From NCBI RefSeq assembly GCF_001644575.1, contig NZ_CP015596.1, forward strand, positions 5,642,001 to 5,706,000: a stretch of 64,000 nt of DNA. The letters are read 5' to 3'. This DNA is from Mycobacterium adipatum. Lineage in GTDB: Bacteria > Actinomycetota > Actinomycetes > Mycobacteriales > Mycobacteriaceae. The position numbers were made by a program, and so were the translations under genes. Below, piece after piece: positions 10,315 to 18,211 of the stretch; within the stretch, counting starts at the first letter, position 1; each line of letters starts with the position of its first letter. The notes below the pieces were generated by a model that saw only the letters and a program-made list of their open reading frames with translations, did no database searches and was not told where the DNA came from.

Positions 10315-11504
10315 AGCGCACGCTGGGCGTCTTCGATGCCGTGGTGATCGGGTTGGGCTCGATGATCGGCGCCGGCATCTTCGCGGCCCTCGGCCCGGCG
10401 GCGGCCGCGGCGGGTTCGGGCCTGCTCATCGGCCTGGCACTGGCAGCGGTGGTGGCGTACTGCAATGCGACGTCCTCGGCGCGGCTGGCGGCGCTGTACC
10501 CGCAGTCCGGTGGCACCTACGTCTACGGCCGGGAACGACTCGGCGACTTCTGGGGGTACACCGCCGGCTGGAGTTTCATCGTCGGCAAGACCGCCTCCTG
10601 CGCGGCGATGGCACTCACCGTCGGCGCCTACGTCTGGCCGCAGTACGCCCACGGGGTTGCGGTCGGCGCGGTGCTGGCGTTGACCGCCGTCAACTATGCG
10701 GGCGTGCAGAAGTCGGCGCTGCTCACCAGGATCATCGTCGCGACCGTGCTGGGCGTATTGGCCGCCGTGGTGGTGACCCTCGCCGGCGCGGGCGAGGCGG
10801 ACCGGCTCAGCATCGGCGCAGACGCCGACGCATGGGGTGTGTTGCAGGCCGCCGGCCTGTTGTTCTTCGCGTTCGCCGGCTACGCGCGCATCGCCACCCT
10901 GGGCGAGGAGGTCCGCGACCCGGCCCGCACCATCGTGCGCGCGATTCCCATCGCGCTCGGGATCACCCTGGTGGTCTACGCGGTGGTGGCGGTCGCGGTG
11001 CTCTCGGTGCTCGGCGGCACCGGATTGGCCACGGCGACCGCGCCGCTGGCCGATGCCGTGACGGCGGCCGGCCATCCGGAACTGGCTCCGGTGGTTCGCG
11101 TGGGGGCGTCGGTGGCCGCGCTGGGTTCACTGCTGGCGCTGATTCTCGGGGTCTCGCGCACCACCCTGGCGATGGCCCGGGACCGGCACCTGCCCGCCGC
11201 GCTGGCTGCCGTGCATCCGCGGTTCGGCAGCCCCCATCGCGCCGAGGTGGCGGTCGGGATCATCGTCGCCACACTGGCCGCGTTCGTGGATATCCGTGGT
11301 GCCATCGGCTTCTCGTCGTTTGCGGTCCTGGTGTACTACGCGATCGCCAATGCCAGCGCCTGGACGCTGGCGCCGCGACGCCGGATCATCCCGGCGCTGG
11401 GGCTGGCCGGGTGTCTGCTACTGGCGTTCACGCTGCCCGTGAGCTCGGTGTCATGGGGCGCCGCGGTGGTGGCACTCGGGGCGATCAGATACCTGTTCCG
11501 ATGA
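10311..11504 (+). CDS. APC-family amino acid/amine permease
   Basis: 397 residues and about 12 membrane helices. The N-terminus VKRTLGVFDAVVIGLGSMIGAGIF carries the conserved glycine-rich first helix of the amino acid-polyamine-organocation superfamily, which moves small solutes by cation symport or exchange. The GTG start overlaps the thiD2 stop by four bases (GTGA), so translation is coupled to the kinase. That makes an HMP-like pyrimidine or related amine a plausible substrate, but this is inference; by family alone it could be any amino acid. The 3' end overlaps the convergent tetR gene by 54 bases. Confidence 0.85.
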   Translation: MKRTLGVFDAVVIGLGSMIGAGIFAALGPAAAAAGSGLLIGLALAAVVAYCNATSSARLAALYPQSGGTYVYGRERLGDFWGYTAGWSFIVGKTASCAAMALTVGAYVWPQYAHGVAVGAVLALTAVNYAGVQKSALLTRIIVATVLGVLAAVVVTLAGAGEADRLSIGADADAWGVLQAAGLLFFAFAGYARIATLGEEVRDPARTIVRAIPIALGITLVVYAVVAVAVLSVLGGTGLATATAPLADAVTAAGHPELAPVVRVGASVAALGSLLALILGVSRTTLAMARDRHLPAALAAVHPRFGSPHRAEVAVGIIVATLAAFVDIRGAIGFSSFAVLVYYAIANASAWTLAPRRRIIPALGLAGCLLLAFTLPVSSVSWGAAVVALGAIRYLFR

Positions 11505-12134
11505 ACGGTGCCGAATCCCGGCATCTTCGAGATACACCGCAGCCCAGATCATTTCGGTCAACGCGATGGCCAGCCTGTCATCTGCGGCCCCCGGGGGCTC
11601 ACGCAACATCTGCGCGCAGCACCGCTCGACCATCCAGGTGATCACGCGAGCGGTCTGCTCCAGGTCGATATCACGCACCCGGCCCTGCGCCTGTTCTCGC
11701 TCCAGGAACTCACGCGTGTACTCCGCGTTGCGCTCGATCTGGCCACGGAAAGCCTCGTCGATCTCGGCGGTATAGCCGGCCACCTCCGCGATGGCGGCCA
11801 GCACGAGCTGGTGCCGACGGAAGGCGGCGATCACGTCACGCACCGCGTCCAGCATCTGCAGTGCATCGATCGGAGCGGCTCCCTGCTGCCACAACCGACC
11901 GAGCGCTCCGGCCACATCGGCAAGGACCTGCTCGGCGAACTCCGCGAGCAGCTCGGTCTTGCCCTTGAAGTACACGTAGAACGTCGGGCGCGAGCTGCCC
12001 GCAGCCACCGCGAGCCGTTCGACCCCCAGCTCGGTGAACGAGGCACCGCCCCGCAACAACTCCTCGGTGGCCTCCAGTAGACGCCGCCGGAATTCGACCC
12101 GGCGTTCTTGGCGGAGGCGCTCTGCCGACGTCAT
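11451..12134 (-). CDS. TetR-family transcriptional regulator
   Basis: 227 residues. The N-terminal helix-turn-helix spans about residues 18-65, with VERLAVAAGSSRPTFYVYFKG typical of TetR recognition helices. The C-terminal ligand domain is helical. It is transcribed divergently from the P450 operon, and the 161 bases between them hold two perfect short inverted repeats, one overlapping a good -35 box. The simplest reading is a local repressor of the P450-to-ALDH operon, released by a pathway substrate. Its last 54 bases overlap the permease gene, and the last ~20 residues look unrelated to the family core. Confidence 0.88.
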   Translation of the reverse strand: MTSAERLRQERRVEFRRRLLEATEELLRGGASFTELGVERLAVAAGSSRPTFYVYFKGKTELLAEFAEQVLADVAGALGRLWQQGAAPIDALQMLDAVRDVIAAFRRHQLVLAAIAEVAGYTAEIDEAFRGQIERNAEYTREFLEREQAQGRVRDIDLEQTARVITWMVERCCAQMLREPPGAADDRLAIALTEMIWAAVYLEDAGIRHRSSEQVSDRPECHHRGAP

Positions 12135-12174
12135 CGGTGCAGCTTAACAGGCCCGCACCCCGCACGAGACAGTA

Positions 12175-12222
12175 TGTCTTAGACAATGCGTCTTGACATA
12201 TCGTCAAGGTCCGGCCTACCGT
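12175..12222 (+). promoter_or_regulatory. Promoter and candidate TetR operators of the P450 operon
   Basis: TTGACA (12193-12198) and TACCGT (12217-12222), 18 bases apart, make a plausible sigma-A-type promoter reading into the P450 gene. Two perfect inverted repeats lie here: TGTCT-T-AGACA (12175-12185) and CTTGAC-ATATC-GTCAAG (12192-12208). The second covers the -35 element, a good place for repression by the divergent TetR protein. Confidence 0.55.
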
Positions 12223-12295
12223 CCTCAGCACCGTCGGCTGTGGCGCCGATCACGATCGACGGCCTCCGTGACAGCGTCGACCGTGAGGAATCACC

Positions 12296-13732
12296 GTGCC
12301 CATCTCCACCGTCACCGTCCCCGGCAAGCCGGACTTCGACGGGCTCGACGTCTCGGCTCGCGAGTTCTGGTCGCAGACCGCCCCGGAACGCGAGACAACC
12401 TTCGCCGAACTGCGCCGCCGGCGTCCCGTGTCCTGGCAGCGCCCGGTCGAGTCGAGCCTGATGCCGCTGCCGCCGGAGCCGGGGTACTGGGCGGTGGTCC
12501 GGCATGCCGATATCACCGAGGTGAGCCGCAACAGCGAGGTGTTCATCTCCAGCAGGGGTGTGCACATGGAACCGGTGCCTGAGGACCTCATCGAGGCCAG
12601 CTTCTCGTTTCTGGGCATGGACGGGCAGAAGCACGCCAAGATCCGCGGTCTGGTGCGGGCGGCCTTCACCCCGCGCGCGGTGAACCGACTCATCGACAGC
12701 ATCGAGGCCAACGCCATCCGGATCGTGCGCGAACTCGCCGAATCGGGCAGCGGCAGCGACTTCGTGCGCACCTGCGCCGTCAAGCTTCCGCTGGTGACGA
12801 TCTCGGACATGATGGGCGTTCCCGACTCACAGCGCGACGCGGTTCGCGACGCCGCCGACGCGATGGTCTCGGTCACCGACCCGACGTTCCTCGGCGATCG
12901 GAATCCCCTTGAGGTCATGGTGAGCAACCAGATGTTCCTGCATGCCATCGCCGTGAAAATGGCTCAGGACCGGCGGCGATCTCCTCAGGACGACATCATG
13001 ACCAACCTGGTCCAGGCCGAGGTCAACGGCGAACGCCTGACCGACGCCGAAATCGGGGCGTTCATGATTCTGATGGCCGTCGCCGGCAATGACACGACCC
13101 GCCAGACCACCAGCCTGACCATGCGCGCTCTCACCGAGTTTCCCGACCAAAGTGCTTGGCTCACTGCCGATTTCGATGCACGGATCGGCAGCGCGATCGA
13201 GGAGTTCGTCCGCTGGTCCACACCGGTGATGACCTTCAGCAGAATCGCCGCGCGCGACTACGAGCTGGCGGGACAACAGATCGCCGCGGGCGACAAGGTC
13301 GTGATGATGTACTCCTCGGGCAATCGGGACGAGACGGTCTTCGACAATCCCGGCGTATTCGACCTGGCGCGGCACCCCAACCCGCACATCGCATTCGGCG
13401 GCGGTGGCGCACACTACTGCCTGGGCGCCAACCTCGCCCGGGCGCAGCTGCGTGCCTTGTTCGGGCAACTTATGAGCACCCTGCCCGACATCCAGGCCGA
13501 GGAGCCGACTTTCCTCGGCGGCAACTTCATCCACGGCGTGGCCGCCATGCCGTGTCACTTTCGAGGGGAACTCCATTGTCTGGCAAAGGCATTAGATACG
13601 AACAACCCGATCCGCGGATCGCCAGGATCGTGCTGGCCCGCCCCGATACCCGCAACGCGCAAGACACCGACCTGCTCTATGCGCTCAACGCTGCGTTCGA
13701 CCGAGCCGCCCGCGACGACGAGGTCAAGGTGA
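12296..13732 (+). CDS. Cytochrome P450
   Basis: 478 codons. A heme-thiolate monooxygenase of the soluble bacterial type. The I-helix oxygen-binding motif AGNDTTR is at about residues 263-269, the ExxR pair in EEFVR at about 302-306, and the heme loop FGGGGAHYCLG has its cysteine ligand at 375. GTG at 12296 follows GAGGA by six bases. The family body ends near residue 423 (MPCHFR); the frame then runs on for about 55 unusual residues inside the crotonase gene. It is first in a five-gene catabolic operon and probably hydroxylates the operon's hydrophobic substrate. Confidence 0.9.
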   Translation: MPISTVTVPGKPDFDGLDVSAREFWSQTAPERETTFAELRRRRPVSWQRPVESSLMPLPPEPGYWAVVRHADITEVSRNSEVFISSRGVHMEPVPEDLIEASFSFLGMDGQKHAKIRGLVRAAFTPRAVNRLIDSIEANAIRIVRELAESGSGSDFVRTCAVKLPLVTISDMMGVPDSQRDAVRDAADAMVSVTDPTFLGDRNPLEVMVSNQMFLHAIAVKMAQDRRRSPQDDIMTNLVQAEVNGERLTDAEIGAFMILMAVAGNDTTRQTTSLTMRALTEFPDQSAWLTADFDARIGSAIEEFVRWSTPVMTFSRIAARDYELAGQQIAAGDKVVMMYSSGNRDETVFDNPGVFDLARHPNPHIAFGGGGAHYCLGANLARAQLRALFGQLMSTLPDIQAEEPTFLGGNFIHGVAAMPCHFRGELHCLAKALDTNNPIRGSPGSCWPAPIPATRKTPTCSMRSTLRSTEPPATTRSR

Positions 13733-14418
13733 TCATCCTGGCGGCCGACGGCCCGCATTTCTCCTCCGGTCACGATATGCGCGAGGATCTCGACGGCGCG
13801 ATGGACGGACGTACCACGGTGGGTACCTGGTGTGGCTTCGGATGCGATGGCGCCGAGGGTTACATGGCACGCGAGAAGGAGATCTATCTCGGCTTTTCGG
13901 AGCGGTGGCGCAATATTCCCAAGCCCACCATCGCCGAGGTCCAGGGCAAGGTGGTCGCCGGCGGGCTGATGCTGGTGTGGCCGTGCGATATCGTCATCGC
14001 GGCCGAGGACGCCGTCTTCGCCGACAACACGGTGGCCATGGGCATCGCCGGAGCGGAATTCTTCAACCACCCATGGGAACTGGGTGTCCGCAAGGCCAAG
14101 GAGATGTTGTTCACCTCCGATGCTGTCAGCGCCGCCGACGCCCACCGGCTCGGCATGGTCAACCATGTCGTCCCCAACGATGAGCTCAGCGAGTTCACCC
14201 TCACCCTGGCCCGACGGATTGCCGAACAACCGATGTTCGCGCTGAAGTTGGCCAAGGAGTCGGTGAACACCGCCCAGGACAACCAGGGGCGCGTCAATGC
14301 CATGCAGACATCCTTTGCCGCGCATCAGCTTTGCCACACGCACAACAGGATCGTCGGTGGTCACATCATCGACACGTCTTTCCTGACCCGCCAGCGCGAG
14401 ATCGCCCGTCGCTGGTGA
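13576..14418 (+). CDS. Crotonase-fold protein lacking the hydratase glutamates
   Basis: 280 residues from TTG at 13576, which follows AGGGGA by six bases. The crotonase fold is clear: oxyanion-hole segments FSSGHDM (about 62-68) and GKVVAGG (124-130), then PCDIVIAAEDAVFAD. At the two positions that hold the catalytic glutamates of enoyl-CoA hydratases this protein has Met132 and Thr152. It is therefore unlikely to be a classical hydratase; hydrolase, isomerase, decarboxylase or C-C lyase activity on an acyl-CoA is possible. It lies between the P450 and the acyl-CoA synthetase and starts 157 bases before the end of the P450 frame. Confidence 0.85.
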   Translation: MSGKGIRYEQPDPRIARIVLARPDTRNAQDTDLLYALNAAFDRAARDDEVKVIILAADGPHFSSGHDMREDLDGAMDGRTTVGTWCGFGCDGAEGYMAREKEIYLGFSERWRNIPKPTIAEVQGKVVAGGLMLVWPCDIVIAAEDAVFADNTVAMGIAGAEFFNHPWELGVRKAKEMLFTSDAVSAADAHRLGMVNHVVPNDELSEFTLTLARRIAEQPMFALKLAKESVNTAQDNQGRVNAMQTSFAAHQLCHTHNRIVGGHIIDTSFLTRQREIARRW

Positions 14419-14469
14419 CCCACCCCTGGCGAACCTCAGTCATCGCCACGTTGCGCCTCAAGGAGATAA

Positions 14470-16017
14470 GTGTTTCCCGGAACTCACGCCGCCGCTGATC
14501 CGCAGCGCCCGGCGGTCATCATGGCCGGCAGCGGTGACACCCTGACCTACGGCGACCTGGACACCCGCTCGGCACAGGTCGCCGCTGCGCTGCACGCCGC
14601 CGGCCTGCGCCGCGGTGACGCCATCGCCATCTTGGCCGACAACACCGCCGAGGTCTTCGTCATCTACTGGGCCGCAATGCGTTCCGGTCTGTACGTGACG
14701 GCGGTCAACCACCACCTGAGCGCGCCGGAAGCGGGTTACATCGTCACCGACAGCGGAGCGCAGGCATTCTTCGTCTCGGGTGCACTGGCCGATCTCGGTC
14801 GCCAGGTGCTCGACGAGATACCGGCCGACGTGGCGCGCTACGCCTTCGGCGCCGATATCGACGGATACCGTCCCTACCGCGAACTGCTCGACGCGGTGGT
14901 TCCCCCGCTCACCGACCAACCGCGCGGTGCGGACATGTTGTATTCGTCGGGAACCACCGGCCGCCCCAAGGGCATCAAACCGCACCTGCTGCCCATCCAG
15001 GTCGACGAGCCGGGGGACCCGGTTCTGGCGGTACTGCAGAACGCCTTCGACATCGGACCGGACGCCGTCTACCTCTCCCCCGCACCGATCTACCACGCCG
15101 CGCCGCTGAAGTACTGCGCCGGCATGCAGGCGCTCGGCGCGACCGTGATCCTGATGGAAAAGTTCGACGCCGAGCAGACATTGGCGGCCATCGAGACCCA
15201 CCGCGTCACCATGACGCAGATGGTCCCGACGATGTTCGTCAGACTGTTGCAACTGCCCCAAGACATCCGATCGCGGTATGACCTGTCCTCGCTGCGCACC
15301 GTCGTCCACGCCGGCGCCCCCTGCCCACCGGAGGTCAAGGACGCCATGCTCGACTGGTGGGGACCGATCCTGGTGGAGTACTACAGCGCCACCGAGGCAC
15401 ACGGGATGACGATGATGAACTCCGCGCAGTGGCGCACCAAACGCGGGTCGGTGGGACGTGCGGTGCTGGGTACCATCCACATCTGCGATGACGCGGGTGC
15501 CGAACTCCCGGCCGGCGAGGTCGGCACCGTCTACTTCGAGCGTGACGCCATGCCCTTCGTGTACCACAACGATGCGGCCAAGACCCGCGAGGCCCAGCAT
15601 CCCCATTACGAAAACTGGACCACCGTTGGGGATCTCGGCTACCTCGACGAAGACGGCTACCTGTTCCTGACCGATCGCAAGTCGTTCATGATCATCTCCG
15701 GCGGGGTGAACATCTATCCCCAGGAGACCGAGAACGTGTTGACCCTGCACCCCGCGGTGTTCGACGTGGCGGTGATCGGCGTCCCCGATCCGGTCATGGG
15801 TGAACAGGTCAAGGCCGTCGTCGCGCTGCGCCCCGGGTTCACCGCCGGGGATGACCTCGCCGCCGACCTCATCGACTACGTCCGTGACCGCGTCGCCCAC
15901 TACAAGGCCCCCCGCACCGTCGACTTCGTCGACGCGCTACCACGTACACCCACCGGAAAACTGGTCAAGGGCACGCTCAAAGCCCGCTACATCGACACCA
16001 CGAGGAGCCAGGCATGA
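14470..16017 (+). CDS. Acyl-CoA synthetase (ANL superfamily)
   Basis: 515 residues. An AMP-forming carboxylate-CoA ligase. The P-loop-like A3 motif YSSGTTGRPKGIK is near residues 157-169, the A5 motif YYSATEAHG near 303-311, the A7/A8 region TVGDLGYLDEDGYLFLTDRKS follows, and the C-terminal catalytic lysine sits in PRTPTGKLVKG. GTG at 14470 follows AAGGAG at a normal distance. In the operon it would activate the acid produced by the upstream alcohol and aldehyde oxidation steps. The exact acid is unknown. The stop overlaps the SDR start in ATGA. Confidence 0.9.
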   Translation: MFPGTHAAADPQRPAVIMAGSGDTLTYGDLDTRSAQVAAALHAAGLRRGDAIAILADNTAEVFVIYWAAMRSGLYVTAVNHHLSAPEAGYIVTDSGAQAFFVSGALADLGRQVLDEIPADVARYAFGADIDGYRPYRELLDAVVPPLTDQPRGADMLYSSGTTGRPKGIKPHLLPIQVDEPGDPVLAVLQNAFDIGPDAVYLSPAPIYHAAPLKYCAGMQALGATVILMEKFDAEQTLAAIETHRVTMTQMVPTMFVRLLQLPQDIRSRYDLSSLRTVVHAGAPCPPEVKDAMLDWWGPILVEYYSATEAHGMTMMNSAQWRTKRGSVGRAVLGTIHICDDAGAELPAGEVGTVYFERDAMPFVYHNDAAKTREAQHPHYENWTTVGDLGYLDEDGYLFLTDRKSFMIISGGVNIYPQETENVLTLHPAVFDVAVIGVPDPVMGEQVKAVVALRPGFTAGDDLAADLIDYVRDRVAHYKAPRTVDFVDALPRTPTGKLVKGTLKARYIDTTRSQA

Positions 16018-16808
16018 CCGCCACATCCACCAAGCGCTACATCGTCACCGGCGCCGCATCCGGCATCGGGCACGCGGTCGCCGAGCGACTGGTCACCGCG
16101 GGCGCGGAGGTGATCAGCTTGGACCGCAACACCCCGTCGGTGTCGGTCAAGCACCATATCGCGGTCGATCTGGCGGACCCGCAGAGCATCGACGCGGGGG
16201 TGAACCGGCTCGACGGCACGTTCGACGCGCTGATCAACGTCGCGGGCGTACCCGGGACCGCACCCGCGGCCACGGTGATCGCGGTGAACGTGCTGGCGGT
16301 GCGCCACCTCACCGAGGCCCTGATCGGCCGGCTGCGCGACGGCGGCTCCGTGGTCGTGGTGTCCTCGATCGCCGGATTCGGTTGGCCGGCAAGGATGCCC
16401 GCCATCCAGGCGTTACTGGCCACCGACGGGTATGCCGAGGGCGCACGCTGGTTCGCCGACAACCCGCAGGCCGGCAACGCCTACAACTTCTCCAAGGAGG
16501 TCGCCACGGTCTACACGATGGCCAAGGCACTGGAATTCGCGCAACGCGGGCTGCGGATCAACGCCGTCCTGCCCGGCCCGGTGGAAACCCCGATCCTGGC
16601 CGACTTCGAGGAGACGATGGGCAAGGACACCCTCGACGGCGCCAAGGCGCTGCTCGGCCGGCATGCCACCCCCGAGGACATCGCCGGCGCCGTCGCCTAT
16701 CTGATCTCCACGGACGCCGGCTGGGTCAACGGCCAGACACTGGCCGTTGACGGTGGCGGCATGGCGGCGGTGGCCGCCGGCGTCATCCCCGCACCGGAAA
16801 TGCGCTAG
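16014..16808 (+). CDS. SDR alcohol dehydrogenase, 3alpha-HSD/coniferyl-alcohol type
   Basis: 264 residues. NAD(P)-binding motif TGAASGIG is at 12-19, the NVAG-type segment at 75-78, and the catalytic YNFSK at Tyr157/Lys161. The active-site serine is near 117, so about 40 residues separate Ser and Tyr instead of the usual 13. That insertion is characteristic of the 3alpha-hydroxysteroid dehydrogenase/carbonyl reductase and coniferyl-alcohol dehydrogenase group. Oxidation of a bulky or aromatic alcohol is therefore likely. It is coupled by ATGA to the acyl-CoA synthetase and followed after eight bases by the aldehyde dehydrogenase gene. Confidence 0.88.
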   Translation: MTATSTKRYIVTGAASGIGHAVAERLVTAGAEVISLDRNTPSVSVKHHIAVDLADPQSIDAGVNRLDGTFDALINVAGVPGTAPAATVIAVNVLAVRHLTEALIGRLRDGGSVVVVSSIAGFGWPARMPAIQALLATDGYAEGARWFADNPQAGNAYNFSKEVATVYTMAKALEFAQRGLRINAVLPGPVETPILADFEETMGKDTLDGAKALLGRHATPEDIAGAVAYLISTDAGWVNGQTLAVDGGGMAAVAAGVIPAPEMR

Positions 16809-16816
16809 GACACACG

Positions 16817-18172
16817 ATGAACCCTCAGACCCGAACCCCGCACGCGCGCACCGTCTTCGACACCGGACGCACCCGCCCCGCCGCATGGCGCATCGCACAG
16901 TTGCGTGCCATCGAGCGCATGTGCGACGAACAGGAACAGGCCATCGCGGCCGCTCTGCTCTCCGACCTCGGCCGCCCGGCCATGGAGGCGTGGATGGGTG
17001 ACGTGCAGCCCACCAAGGCCGAAGCAGCGTTCGCGCGCAAGAGAATCCGCAAGTGGATGCGCAGGCGACGGGTATCGGTGCCGGTCAGCCAGCAGCCGGC
17101 TCGCGCCTGGATCCAGTACGACCCCAAGGGCGCGGTCCTGGTGATCGGTCCGTGGAACTACCCGTTCTACCTGGCGATGGCGCCGGTGGTGTCGGCAGTC
17201 GCGGCGGGCAACACCGTGGTGATCAAGCCATCGGAACTCGCCCCGGCCACCTCGGCGCTGATCGCCCGGCTGGTGCCGCGCTATCTGGATACCGAGGCGA
17301 TCACCGTCGTCGAGGGTGATGCCCAGGTGACCCAGGATCTGCTGGCACAGGGATTCGATCACGTGCTGTTCACCGGCGGCACCGAGGTCGGGCGAAAGAT
17401 CATGGCCGCCGCCGCGCCGACCCTGACACCGGTCACCCTGGAGCTGGGCGGCAAGAGCCCGGCCATCGTGGCCGCCGACGCAGACATCGCGGTGACGGCC
17501 CGCCGGCTGGCGCACACGAAGCTGGTGAACTCGGGACAGACCTGCATCGCGCCCGATTACGTGCTGGTGGAGCGAGCCGTCGCCGCCGAGTTGGTCACCG
17601 CGCTGTGCGCCACCATCGCCGAGTTCAGCACCACACCCGACCTGCCCATCGTCAACCAGCGCCAGTTCGATCGGTTGACGGCGTTGATCGCCGGCACCAG
17701 CGGCGAGGTGGTCGCCGGCGGCCGGTCCGATCCGGCGTCCCTGCGGATCGAACCGACCGTGATCCTCGATCCCGGACCGAGCGATGCGGTGATGTCCGAC
17801 GAGATCTTCGGTCCCATCCTGCCGATCATCACCGTCGACTCGGTCGCCGAGGCCGTCGGCTTCGTCCGGCACCGGCCGCGGCCGCTGGCCCTCTACGTGT
17901 TCACCGAGACACCGGAGCGTGCCGAGGACGTGATCAATCGGACCGAATCCGGTGGCGCGGTGGTCAATCACGCGATCATGCACTGCCTGGTGCCGCAGCT
18001 GCCCTTCGGCGGTATCGGCCCCAGCGGCATGGGTGCCTATCACGGCTGGTGGGGATTCGAGGCGCTGTCGCACCGGCGTGCGGTGCTGACCAAGTCCACT
18101 CGCCCCGATCCCCGGCTGGTCTATCCCCCCTACACCGCGCTGTCCCGGAGGATCATTCGTCTGCTGCAGTAA
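16817..18172 (+). CDS. Aldehyde dehydrogenase (ALDH3/coniferyl-aldehyde type)
   Basis: 451 residues, the short length typical of class 3 aldehyde dehydrogenases, which lack the longer N-terminal arm. GPWNYPFYLAMAP near 112-124, ELGGKSP with the general-base Glu, and SGQTCIAPDY with the catalytic Cys are all present. The C-terminal FGGIGPSGMGAYHGWWGF is also class-typical. Such enzymes oxidise fatty or aromatic aldehydes. Directly after the SDR, it would convert the aldehyde product to the acid used by the acyl-CoA synthetase. It is the last gene of the operon; the convergent SulP gene ends 39 bases downstream. Confidence 0.9.
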   Translation: MNPQTRTPHARTVFDTGRTRPAAWRIAQLRAIERMCDEQEQAIAAALLSDLGRPAMEAWMGDVQPTKAEAAFARKRIRKWMRRRRVSVPVSQQPARAWIQYDPKGAVLVIGPWNYPFYLAMAPVVSAVAAGNTVVIKPSELAPATSALIARLVPRYLDTEAITVVEGDAQVTQDLLAQGFDHVLFTGGTEVGRKIMAAAAPTLTPVTLELGGKSPAIVAADADIAVTARRLAHTKLVNSGQTCIAPDYVLVERAVAAELVTALCATIAEFSTTPDLPIVNQRQFDRLTALIAGTSGEVVAGGRSDPASLRIEPTVILDPGPSDAVMSDEIFGPILPIITVDSVAEAVGFVRHRPRPLALYVFTETPERAEDVINRTESGGAVVNHAIMHCLVPQLPFGGIGPSGMGAYHGWWGFEALSHRRAVLTKSTRPDPRLVYPPYTALSRRIIRLLQ

Positions 18173-18211
18173 CAGTCCGCCCGGGGATCGGCGCCCGCAC
18201 GGTGCGCCACG

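Noticed and set aside
13576..16017. Ferulate pathway (feruloyl-CoA synthetase plus hydratase-lyase)
   Set aside because: The gene pair fits, but the crotonase lacks the catalytic glutamates and shows no specific similarity to feruloyl-CoA hydratase-lyase that I can recognise.
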